From NCBI GenBank assembly GCA_963966275.1, contig CAWZYQ010000102.1:1-14281 (forward strand): 14,281 nucleotides of DNA, read 5' to 3'. Numbering within the stretch: the stretch's first letter is position 1; the number at the start of each line of letters is the position of its first letter. The notes under the pieces were generated by a model, which saw only the letters and a program-made list of their open reading frames with translations, ran no database searches and was not told where the DNA came from. The DNA comes from UBA10427 sp003500135 (GTDB lineage Bacteria; Bacteroidota; Bacteroidia; Cytophagales; Cyclobacteriaceae). This document shows positions 7,751 through 14,281 of the stretch, in pieces. The position numbers and the translations under genes are program-made.

Positions 7751-8494
7751 TTATATTTCAAGCAGGTCACATGATTTTTGTGCGGCATCTTGTTCTGCTT
7801 TCTTTTTACTAAATCCATTGCCCTTTGCAACTATTTCGTTGTCAAGCAACAAATCAGCGGTAAACTCTTTATGGTTGGCCCTGCCTTTGATCTCCGTTAT
7901 TCGGAATTCAATCTCTTTGTTTTCCTGGTGCGCCCATTCGATGATCTTGCTCTTGTAGTTGGGATTGTTTTTTATAATTTCCTCAAGGTCGAAATGGGGG
8001 ATGATCAGTTTATACAAGATGAAGCTTCGGCATCTTCGATAGCCTTTGTCAAGGTAAACCGCCCCGATCAAAGCTTCCAGTGCATCCCCATATATAGATT
8101 TGTAGGTCAGTCTATTCTTTTTGTGTGTATGAAACTCTGCGATATCACTAACGCCAATTTTTCGGGCTGCCTGGTTCAGCGCATCACGATTTACAATTCG
8201 GCTTCGTATGTCCGTTAGAAAACCTTCGTCTTTGAGTGGGAATTTTTTGAATAAATACTCGGCTACCACTGCCCCCAAAACGGCATCACCCAGATATTCC
8301 AGACGTTCGTTAGACTCTTTTACGCCATGGTCATTTCGTTGAGCTATTGAGCGGTGCTGAGTAGAAAGCCAGTAAAGTTTGATATTTTTTGGCGTCAGGC
8401 CGGTAATTCGTTTTACCGACCGCGCCAGATCAGTATCGGTGTTGTTTTGGTTGGTGGTATTTAACTTGAAAATCCAATTGAACAATCGATCCAC
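7751..8494 (-). CDS. rnc: Ribonuclease III
   Basis: RNase III cuts double-stranded RNA, including rRNA precursors. The 247-residue protein has the endonuclease domain (about 35-165) with the signature NERLEYLGD. The metal-binding acidic residues are Glu63, Glu66, Asp70, Asp137 and Glu140 (YGDALEALIG), matching E. coli Glu38, Glu41, Asp45, Asp114 and Glu117. A dsRNA-binding domain follows at about 178-246, ending with the usual KKKAEQDAAQ helix. About 25 extra residues precede the domain compared with E. coli. The start is GTG (8492-8494), whose G is the last base of the fabF stop codon TAG. No ATG lies upstream of the catalytic domain in this frame. It is the last gene of acpP-fabF-rnc and is expected to be translated by coupling to fabF. 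Confidence 0.96.
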   Translation of the reverse strand: MDRLFNWIFKLNTTNQNNTDTDLARSVKRITGLTPKNIKLYWLSTQHRSIAQRNDHGVKESNERLEYLGDAVLGAVVAEYLFKKFPLKDEGFLTDIRSRIVNRDALNQAARKIGVSDIAEFHTHKKNRLTYKSIYGDALEALIGAVYLDKGYRRCRSFILYKLIIPHFDLEEIIKNNPNYKSKIIEWAHQENKEIEFRITEIKGRANHKEFTADLLLDNEIVAKGNGFSKKKAEQDAAQKSCDLLEI

Positions 8495-9747
8495 TAATCT
8501 TTTAATTTTCTAAAAACCACCGAGAAGTTGTGCCCTCCGAAACCAAAAGTATTGCTGAGGGCGGCTCTTACTTCTCTATCCTGCGCTTTATTAAAGGTAA
8601 AATTCAGCTTGTTGTCCAACGCATCATCATCTGTAAAGTGGTTGATGGTTGGTGGGATTTTACCATATTTCATGGCCATTATACAGGCGATAGCCTCAAC
8701 TGCTCCTGCAGCTCCGAGCAGGTGCCCGGTCATTGATTTGGTAGAACTGATATTGAGATCATAAGCATGTTCACCAAAAACCTGTTGTATGGCTTTTGAT
8801 TCAGCAATATCCCCAAGAGGGGTAGAGGTACCATGCACATTGATATAATCAATATCCTCTGGGTTCAAACCAGCATAATGCAACGCTTTACGCATTACAT
8901 TTGCAGCTCCTATGCCTTCCGGATGAGGAGCTGTGATGTGGTACGCATCGGCAGTGGCGCCACCGCCCGCCAATTCGGCATGGATTTTGGCGCCGCGTGC
9001 TTTTGCGTGCTCATATTCTTCAAGAATTATGGCCCCGGCGCCTTCACCTAATACAAAACCATCCCGATCTTTGTCAAAGGGTCTTGATGCAGTGGCAGGG
9101 TCATCATTGCGCTCACTCAATGCTTTCATAGCATTGAAACCAGCCACACCTGACTCAACAACAGCTGCTTCCGAACCACCACTGATCATGATGTCTGCTT
9201 TGCCCAGTTGGATATAATGCATGGCATCAACCAGTGCATTAGTAGCTGTGGCACATGCAGAAACCGTGGCATAGTTAGGGCCTCTAAAGCCGTATTTGAT
9301 AGAGATGTAACCGGCTGCAATGTCAGCAATCATTTTAGGTATGAAAAAGGGATTGTATTTAGGCACACCATCACCAGTGGCAAAATTGGCCACTTCATCC
9401 TGAAATGTTTTGAGGCCACCAATTCCCGAGCCCCATATTACGCCTGCTCTGTCAGAGTCTAATTTATCAGTATCCAACCCTGAATCTTCAAAAGCTTCCT
9501 GAACTGAAACCATTGCATATTGTGTGCAAGGATCCATTTTACGGGATTCTTTGCGATCCAGATGATCAGCTACATTAAAATTTTTAAGCTCGCATGCGAA
9601 CTTTGTTTTGAAATGTGTGGTGTCGAAATGCGTAATGGGTGCGGCGCCGCTCACACCGTTGGTTAAACCTTTCCAGTATTCGTCACGATTATTACCGATC
9701 GGTGTAAGCGCACCAAGACCCGTTACTACTACCCTTTTTAAAGCCAT
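8494..9747 (-). CDS. fabF: Beta-ketoacyl-ACP synthase II
   Basis: FabF condenses malonyl-ACP with acyl-ACP in the elongation cycle of type II fatty-acid synthesis in the cytoplasm. The 417-residue product has the standard length. The Cys-His-His triad is intact: Cys165 in VSACATATNA, His305 in VHGTSTPLGD and His342 in MTGHLLGAAGA, with Lys337 in STKSMTG and the C-terminal GFGGHN loop (402-407). The length and motif context fit FabF/FabB and not the initiating FabH, which has a Cys-His-Asn triad. It lies 24 bases downstream of acpP, its carrier partner, and overlaps rnc by one base, so all three genes are probably on one transcript. Confidence 0.97.
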   Translation of the reverse strand: MALKRVVVTGLGALTPIGNNRDEYWKGLTNGVSGAAPITHFDTTHFKTKFACELKNFNVADHLDRKESRKMDPCTQYAMVSVQEAFEDSGLDTDKLDSDRAGVIWGSGIGGLKTFQDEVANFATGDGVPKYNPFFIPKMIADIAAGYISIKYGFRGPNYATVSACATATNALVDAMHYIQLGKADIMISGGSEAAVVESGVAGFNAMKALSERNDDPATASRPFDKDRDGFVLGEGAGAIILEEYEHAKARGAKIHAELAGGGATADAYHITAPHPEGIGAANVMRKALHYAGLNPEDIDYINVHGTSTPLGDIAESKAIQQVFGEHAYDLNISSTKSMTGHLLGAAGAVEAIACIMAMKYGKIPPTINHFTDDDALDNKLNFTFNKAQDREVRAALSNTFGFGGHNFSVVFRKLKD

Positions 9748-9771
9748 AAAAGAGCGCTGTGTTTTTAAATT

Positions 9772-10008
9772 TTATTTTACGTTTTCCTCTAAGTAGGAGA
9801 TAGCCTGACCTACAGTGGCTATATTTTCAGCCTGGTCGTCAGGAATAGAAATGTTGAATTCTTTCTCGAATTCCATGATGAGCTCTACTGTATCAAGCGA
9901 GTCAGCTCCAAGATCGTTTGTGAAGCTAGCTTCTGGAGTAACTTCAGATTCTTCAACTCCGAGCTTATCTACAATAATGCTCTTTACTTTTTGTGCTATT
10001 TCAGACAT
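9772..10008 (-). CDS. acpP: Acyl carrier protein
   Basis: This small acidic protein of 78 residues carries growing acyl chains on a phosphopantetheine arm attached to Ser37 in the motif GADSLDTVELIMEFE. The helix pattern and length are those of the housekeeping AcpP. It is the first gene of the leftward acpP-fabF-rnc operon and lies behind a good promoter candidate at 10038-10069. The ATG start follows an A/T-rich leader without a Shine-Dalgarno sequence. Confidence 0.98.
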   Translation of the reverse strand: MSEIAQKVKSIIVDKLGVEESEVTPEASFTNDLGADSLDTVELIMEFEKEFNISIPDDQAENIATVGQAISYLEENVK

Positions 10009-10037
10009 CTTCTCAACTAATTTAGTTTAAACTCCTG

Positions 10038-10069
10038 CAAAGAAATGCATTTACCTATTTAATGTCAAA
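10038..10069 (-). promoter_or_regulatory. Candidate promoter of acpP-fabF-rnc
   Basis: Read on the - strand, TTTG (10069-10066) is followed after 20 bases by TTTCTTTG (10045-10038). This matches the Bacteroidota -33/-7 arrangement (TTTG, about 20 bases, TAnnTTTG) except for one base in the -7 box. The -7 box ends 29 bases upstream of the acpP ATG. Confidence 0.55.
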
Positions 10070-10091
10070 CAAAATTTTCAATCTTAATTTT

Positions 10092-10123
10092 TTTGATAAT
10101 CATTGTTAAAGCTTCCATTTTTG
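10092..10123 (+). promoter_or_regulatory. Candidate promoter of the IPExxVDY gene and pyk
   Basis: TTTG at 10092-10095 is followed after 20 bases by CATTTTTG at 10116-10123, which differs from TAnnTTTG only at its first base. Transcription would start near 10130, about 23 bases before the ATG at 10153. This supports that ATG over an in-frame TTG at 10093, which would lie inside the promoter. Confidence 0.55.
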
Positions 10124-10152
10124 TTTGTCCACATAAAAATAATATAAAATCA

Positions 10153-10581
10153 ATGAGTAAGAACAAGTTAACCTATGAAATTGACTTTGATTTCAAACTA
10201 TTTGGATTAATTTCCTATGCGAAAGATTATAAATTAGCATGGCTGATCAATGAACATCTTGGTATAAATTTGGTTAAAGATGATGATTTAAAAATACATT
10301 TTGTCAAAAACCATCACATACTGGTGTCTAATTTTAAATTTGAGACTGAACATAGTATATTTCGACTTTTAAAAAATAAGGCAGTTGAGTTTTCCAACCC
10401 CAAAAAGACTTTTTTACTACCCGAATTGCCCGATTTTGATTATTTTATGATAGTGCAGGGTTTTGACGCTTCTTTCCAAAAGGGAGAAATTAAAAAGCAA
10501 CTTTCGGCCATAAAAGAAATCCAGCTGCTAAACGTATTCAAACCAGAAAACCTTACATCAAAGGAAAACCTAATACTCTAA
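10153..10581 (+). CDS. IPExxVDY family protein
   Basis: The 142-residue product belongs to a small, Bacteroidota-restricted family of unknown function, named for a motif seen here in the form LPELPDFDYF (89-98). It has no signal peptide or membrane segment, so it should be cytoplasmic. It is Lys-rich and rich in hydrophobic/aromatic beta-type segments. The frame is open further upstream to a TTG at 10093, but the ATG at 10153 gives the usual opening (MSKNKLTYEIDFDF) and sits behind a promoter candidate. Its stop codon TAA shares its last base with the pyk ATG (TAATG), so the two are almost certainly co-transcribed and translationally coupled. That hints at a role connected to pyruvate kinase or its expression, but no function has been shown by anything in the sequence. 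Confidence 0.85.
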   Translation: MSKNKLTYEIDFDFKLFGLISYAKDYKLAWLINEHLGINLVKDDDLKIHFVKNHHILVSNFKFETEHSIFRLLKNKAVEFSNPKKTFLLPELPDFDYFMIVQGFDASFQKGEIKKQLSAIKEIQLLNVFKPENLTSKENLIL

Positions 10582-12011
10582 TGGATCGAAACCATAACAA
10601 GACCAAAATTGTGGCCACTGTAGGACCGGCCTGTGAAACGAAAAGCAGGTTGGCTAACCTGATAAAATCGGGTGCGAATGTTTTCCGGCTCAATTTTTCC
10701 CATGGCACACATGCGGAACATGCGAATAGAATAAAGTCAATACGAGAACTGAATGAAGAGCTAAATACCCATATTTCCATTTTACAGGATCTACAAGGTC
10801 CAAAAATCAGGATTGCAGAGGTGGAACAGGGCGCTGTGACGCTTAAGGTAGGTCAGAAACTGGTCATTACCACTGAGCAGGTACTGGGTACTAAAGAAAG
10901 GGTAAGTACTTCCTATAAATCGCTACCCAAGGATGTGAAAATCGGCGATTCCATACTGATCGATGATGGAAACCTGGAAATGAAAGTGGTTGACAAGAAT
11001 ACCAAGGAAGTATTTACACAGGTTTTGCATGGTGGTATACTAAAATCGAGAAAGGGTATCAATTTGCCTACATCCAATGTTTCAGCGCCCTCTCTTACCC
11101 CGAAAGACATGGAAGATCTTATGTTTGGTATTGAAATGGATGTCGATTGGATAGCTTTATCTTTTGTACGGTCCGCAAAAGACATCATTGAGCTGAAAAA
11201 AATCATTGAATCTCACGGGCGTCAAATAAAGGTGGTAGCGAAAATTGAAAAGCCGGAAGCAGTTGCCAATTTTGATGAAATTGTTAAAGTGACGGATGCG
11301 GTTATGGTAGCAAGGGGTGACCTTGGCGTAGAAATACCTATGGAAGAGGTGCCGGTAGTTCAAAAGGAACTGGTGTACAAATGTAATCAATCTGCCAAGC
11401 CGGTAATCGTAGCGACACAAATGGTGGAAAGTATGGTCAATAACCCAAGGCCTACCCGGGCTGAAGCAAGTGATGTGGCCAATGCCATAATGGATGGAGC
11501 AGATGCTGTAATGCTTAGCGCCGAAACTGCTTCCGGGTCGTTTCCTGCCCTTGCTGTACGCAGTATGGCCAAGATCATCAGGTCGGTGGAGTCTAAGGTC
11601 ATGCGCATTTATAACAAGGACTATGAAATGGATACACACTCGGAGACATATAAGAACGACAGGGTATTGGCCTCGGCCATTTCACTTGCCGAAGATACCA
11701 ATGCCAGGGCGATCACAGGAATGACTTTTTCCGGCTACACCGCCACAGGTTTGTCTCGTTTCAGGCCGCAAGCCAATATTTATATTTTTACGGGCAATGA
11801 AAAACTACTAAATCAATTGAACCTGATCTGGGGAGTGCGCGGATTTTTTTATGATAAGTTTTACTCCACCGACGATTCACTTGACGACGTGCTGCATTTG
11901 CTTCATGAAAAGCGACTGATCAAAAAGGGGGATGTTCTGGTCAATACAAGCACTTCACCGGTTAAACCCAAAAAACGAACAAATACCGTTCGGTTAATGG
12001 AAGTAGAATAA
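10581..12011 (+). CDS. pyk: Pyruvate kinase
   Basis: The enzyme converts phosphoenolpyruvate and ADP to pyruvate and ATP, the last step of glycolysis. The 476-residue protein is full length. Visible landmarks are Arg36 in VFRLNFSHG, the catalytic Lys221 and metal ligand Glu223 in VAKIEKPEA, Asp247 in MVARGDLGVEIP, Thr279 in ATQMVESM, PTRAEASDVANAI (291-303) and MLSAETA. The N-A-B domains end near 340 and the regulatory C-domain follows. The substrate loop reads DLQGPKIRI (70-78). Lys75 stands where K+-dependent enzymes have Glu, with Leu71 and Gln72 as in the K+-independent group. The ATG overlaps the stop of the IPExxVDY gene by one base. The stop codon is one base from that of the convergent NFACT gene, with no clear terminator between them. 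Confidence 0.97.
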   Translation: MDRNHNKTKIVATVGPACETKSRLANLIKSGANVFRLNFSHGTHAEHANRIKSIRELNEELNTHISILQDLQGPKIRIAEVEQGAVTLKVGQKLVITTEQVLGTKERVSTSYKSLPKDVKIGDSILIDDGNLEMKVVDKNTKEVFTQVLHGGILKSRKGINLPTSNVSAPSLTPKDMEDLMFGIEMDVDWIALSFVRSAKDIIELKKIIESHGRQIKVVAKIEKPEAVANFDEIVKVTDAVMVARGDLGVEIPMEEVPVVQKELVYKCNQSAKPVIVATQMVESMVNNPRPTRAEASDVANAIMDGADAVMLSAETASGSFPALAVRSMAKIIRSVESKVMRIYNKDYEMDTHSETYKNDRVLASAISLAEDTNARAITGMTFSGYTATGLSRFRPQANIYIFTGNEKLLNQLNLIWGVRGFFYDKFYSTDDSLDDVLHLLHEKRLIKKGDVLVNTSTSPVKPKKRTNTVRLMEVE

Positions 12012-12012
12012 G

Positions 12013-13548
12013 TTACGGTTTTTCCGGGGGAACCAACACAACACGCTCTTTATCCACCAAAACTGCCCCGGCAGGAACCCCCTTTGGTTTCCGAACGTAT
12101 TTTCGAGGAGCTACCGAAACTGGACATATGCTCTCCGATTTCCTTTTGGAGTGCCAGGCGGCCAGGCTGGCGGCGTACTCGACAATGTCTTCAGGGTAGT
12201 GGTTGCCCCTTTGCCGAATGACCACATGGGAGCCGGTAGTATCTTTTGCATGAAGCCATAAATCATTTTTGAGGGCAACCTTAAAAGTTAGCTGATCGTT
12301 TTTTGCTGCATTTTTGCCTACCAGTATTTCAAAGCCGTTTTTTTCAAATAACCAGTAGGGCAATGCAGTATTTGGCGATTGTTTTTGCTCACTTTTGGTT
12401 TTCACATAAGGTTTTAATTCCTGAAAAGAGGCAGTTGATTCTATTTTTTCTATTCTTTCATCAATTTCCTTTAGCAGCGACCTTTTCCGATCGATATTCT
12501 CCCTTAGCTTATCCCATTCAATTCGCTGGTTTTTCGATTTCCGATAGTATTGTTCGGCATTTTTTTGAGGTGTAAGTCTGGGATTGAGTTTTATTTCGAT
12601 TTCTTCGTCGTGGTAAAAGTCGTACAACCGGGTTGCTTTTTGATTGGGTTTTACCCGGTGGAGGTTAGCCATTAAGATATCTGCAATCTGATCATATTTT
12701 ACGCCATGCTCTAATGCTTTCAGCTTGTTGGAAGTTTTTTGAATATAATTTTTAGTGCTTTTTTGTTGTTGATCCAGCTGTTGCAATAAACCATATTTAT
12801 TTTTTTCAAAGTGATGTCTTTTGGTGTGTTGAAAGTAAAAGTGTGTAATTGCTTCCAGCGGTCCAGTGAATTTTTCGGCGTCACCTTCAGGTGGCATACA
12901 CCACAAACTGGTTGGGTCTTGAAGAACATAAAAGATTTGCTGATCCAGTGCTTTATACAGGTTTTGTATCATTTCCCACCTTTCCTCCAATGTTTTTGAA
13001 GAAAAACCAAACTGGTCGAGATACTCCATTACCGGTTTACCAAGTGTCGGATCGAATTTTTTAAGATCACCGCCCAATTTTTCAAAAACCAGCCAATTCT
13101 TTTCATAATATTGGTCAAATTCATCCAGTTTGAGTTCCCAGTCGTTTTTCAGCGAGTGCTTAAAAACTTTCAAAGGCCGGTCCTCCTTGAATAAAATGAT
13201 ATTCGATCTATTGCCAAACAGTTTGAAAACAAGTTTGTAATCATTTCTAAAGGCAATGTAAAATGCCCGGTTATTCTGAAAACAGAATGTCTTGCTCACA
13301 GCTTGATTTCGAACTTCATCAAACAGGTCAACACTGTTTTTTTTAGCCCTGTGAAAAGTATCTGGAAAACTAAGGCATGAAAATGACGGGCTGAGATCTG
13401 CCTGAATAAAGAATTCTTTTCCATCACGGGCAAACCCGAGAATTAACTCATCTTTATTTTGAGAAAATACTTCAATTAATAGAGCGTTTTTGAGTTTAAC
13501 GTCTAATGAAGGAGCAAGGTGTTTTATAAAATGGTAATTGTTGTGCAC
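12013..13548 (-). CDS. NFACT protein (Rqc2/RqcH/FbpA family)
   Basis: The 511-residue protein has the NFACT layout. The N-terminal NFACT-N domain (about 1-200) includes FGNRSNIIL at 110-118. A helical middle has likely coiled coils near 250-282 and 330-372. The NFACT-R domain spans about 395-500 with the hallmark DLWLHAKDTTGSHVVI at 428-443. Family members such as B. subtilis RqcH bind 50S subunits holding stalled nascent chains and direct alanine tailing with tRNA-Ala, so this is probably a ribosome quality-control factor. In my alignment the Asp-Arg pair needed in RqcH corresponds to Asn93-Arg94, so tailing activity is uncertain. The start is GTG, giving MHNNYHFIKHL. It begins one base after the stop of the MBL-hydrolase gene, which implies an operon. 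It is somewhat shorter than the 570-residue RqcH. Confidence 0.9.
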   Translation of the reverse strand: MHNNYHFIKHLAPSLDVKLKNALLIEVFSQNKDELILGFARDGKEFFIQADLSPSFSCLSFPDTFHRAKKNSVDLFDEVRNQAVSKTFCFQNNRAFYIAFRNDYKLVFKLFGNRSNIILFKEDRPLKVFKHSLKNDWELKLDEFDQYYEKNWLVFEKLGGDLKKFDPTLGKPVMEYLDQFGFSSKTLEERWEMIQNLYKALDQQIFYVLQDPTSLWCMPPEGDAEKFTGPLEAITHFYFQHTKRHHFEKNKYGLLQQLDQQQKSTKNYIQKTSNKLKALEHGVKYDQIADILMANLHRVKPNQKATRLYDFYHDEEIEIKLNPRLTPQKNAEQYYRKSKNQRIEWDKLRENIDRKRSLLKEIDERIEKIESTASFQELKPYVKTKSEQKQSPNTALPYWLFEKNGFEILVGKNAAKNDQLTFKVALKNDLWLHAKDTTGSHVVIRQRGNHYPEDIVEYAASLAAWHSKRKSESICPVSVAPRKYVRKPKGVPAGAVLVDKERVVLVPPEKP

Positions 13549-13549
13549 G

Positions 13550-14281
13550 TTATATTAATAAACTTAATCCATCGTGCGCCAAATATACGTTTTCCGGGAG
13601 CAATTTTGATATTTTTTCATGTTTACCCAGCTTATGGCTTATGTGAGTCAAATAGGTACGGCCGGGTTTTAGCTCACTGCTTAGGTCCAGCGCCTGTTCA
13701 AGTGTGAAATGGGAGATGTGCGGATCATGTTGAAGCGCATTCAAAACCAGCACTTCAGAGTTTTTCAGCTTTTCTTTTTCTGCCTTACTGATGTAATTGG
13801 CATCGGTGATGTAGCTAAAGTTTTTGATCCTAAAGCCAAAAACAGGAAGTTTATGGTGCAAAGTATAAACAGGAAGTATTTCTGTTGAATTTACGCTAAA
13901 GGGCCTGTTTTCTATTCTGTGTAAATCGATTTGCGGAACACCCGGGTACTTCTTTTCTGCAAAAGCATAATGGAATTCTTTTTTGACGAATTCCAATACG
14001 TTTTCATTGCCGTAGATTGGCATGGGCTTTTTTTGTTTGAAATTAAAGGAGCGCACGTCGTCAAGTCCGGCCACATGGTCCCGGTGCTCATGGGTAAAAA
14101 TTACGGCATCGAGTTTTTTTATGTTATTTGAAATCATTTGTTGCCGGAAATCAGGGCCGGTATCGATCACAATACTTTGTCCATCGACCTCTACATGAGC
14201 CGATGTACGAAGCCTCTTGTCCCTGGTGTCTACCGATCGGCATACATCGCATTCACAAGCGATCACCGGTACACCCTGCGA
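13550..14281 (-). CDS. MBL-fold metallo-hydrolase, PhnP-like (5' end beyond window)
   Basis: This is a metallo-beta-lactamase-fold hydrolase, with 243 residues visible. The frame stays open to the window edge and reads SQGVPVIACECDVC at 14281-14240. This matches the N-terminal GTGTSQGVPV of the family, so only about 10 residues should be missing and the GTG at 14264-14266 is an internal Val. The zinc motif THEHRDH is at 14075-14095, with further likely ligands in YITDANYI and THISHKLGKH. CECDVC gives three Cys that in E. coli PhnP help hold a structural zinc. PhnP is a cyclic phosphodiesterase, but no phosphonate genes are here, so the substrate is open. Other cyclic phosphates or RNA ends are possible. 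It is immediately upstream of the NFACT gene. Confidence 0.9.
   Translation of the reverse strand, partial: SQGVPVIACECDVCRSVDTRDKRLRTSAHVEVDGQSIVIDTGPDFRQQMISNNIKKLDAVIFTHEHRDHVAGLDDVRSFNFKQKKPMPIYGNENVLEFVKKEFHYAFAEKKYPGVPQIDLHRIENRPFSVNSTEILPVYTLHHKLPVFGFRIKNFSYITDANYISKAEKEKLKNSEVLVLNALQHDPHISHFTLEQALDLSSELKPGRTYLTHISHKLGKHEKISKLLPENVYLAHDGLSLLI

Noticed and set aside
7778..8218. Open frame of 146 codons on the + strand
   Set aside because: It is wholly antisense to rnc, whose catalytic motifs are intact. The translation shows no domain and no operon logic.
10093..10152. 20-residue N-terminal extension of the IPExxVDY protein from a TTG at 10093
   Set aside because: The TTG overlaps the -33 element of the best promoter candidate, and the extension does not look like part of the domain. 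The ATG at 10153 is preferred.
11157..11639. Open frame of 160 codons on the - strand, His/Tyr/Arg-rich
   Set aside because: It is antisense to the core of pyk, with a composition typical of a shadow frame.
11985..12019. Possible terminator ACCGT...ACGGT followed by T run after pyk
   Set aside because: The stem is only 5 bp with a 25-base loop that spans the stop codon, too weak to call an intrinsic terminator.
14264..14266. GTG as the start of the MBL hydrolase gene
   Set aside because: The frame continues to the window edge with SQGVP, matching the conserved family N-terminus (GTGTSQGVPV), so the GTG is an internal Val codon.
1..14281. Mobile elements, CRISPR arrays, tRNA/rRNA genes, anti-phage systems
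   Set aside because: No terminal inverted repeats, transposase or integrase frames, spaced repeats or RNA-gene motifs were seen. All long frames are accounted for by chromosomal housekeeping or envelope genes.

Overview
The window looks like ordinary chromosomal DNA from a member of the Bacteroidota, most likely a Cytophagales-type marine or soil bacterium. The evidence is a set of genes typical of that phylum: an S46 dipeptidyl-peptidase, an IPExxVDY protein ahead of pyruvate kinase, the cluster acpP-fabF-rnc, and a short NFACT protein. Start codons lack Shine-Dalgarno sequences and sit behind A/T-rich leaders. Several leaders carry matches to the phylum's promoter elements (-33 TTTG, -7 TAnnTTTG). 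I see no mobile element, phage gene, CRISPR array, tRNA or rRNA, and no gene-free stretch longer than about 150 bases.

Left part (1-3098): bases 1-122 are an A/T-rich leader. A secreted protein made of 24-residue MORN/YwqK-type repeats is read rightward from a TTG start. It converges on a leftward S46 peptidase of the DPP7 type, and the two share one hairpin terminator at 735-752. Middle (3099-7686, all leftward): lgt, the lipoprotein acyl transferase, overlaps by one base the gene for a single-POTRA Omp85-family outer-membrane barrel, so two cell-envelope genes are coupled. Upstream of them lies nadE, the glutamine-dependent NAD+ synthetase.

Central part (7751-12011): acpP, fabF and rnc form a tight leftward operon joining fatty-acid elongation and RNase III. 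Divergent from acpP is a rightward pair, the IPExxVDY gene and pyk, with overlapping stop and start codons. The 145-base gap between acpP and the IPExxVDY gene holds two back-to-back promoter candidates. Right part (12013-14281, leftward): a metallo-beta-lactamase-fold hydrolase of the PhnP type, cut by the window edge, lies one base upstream of an NFACT protein (Rqc2/RqcH/FbpA family). The NFACT gene converges on pyk with only one base between the two stop codons.

No obviously new multi-gene system is visible. The points most worth following are these: the large periplasmic insertion in Lgt; its coupling to a one-POTRA Omp85 protein; the NFACT protein with Asn-Arg where RqcH has Asp-Arg, paired with an MBL hydrolase; the signature of a K+-independent pyruvate kinase; and a strongly basic C-terminal tail on the exported DPP7-like peptidase.
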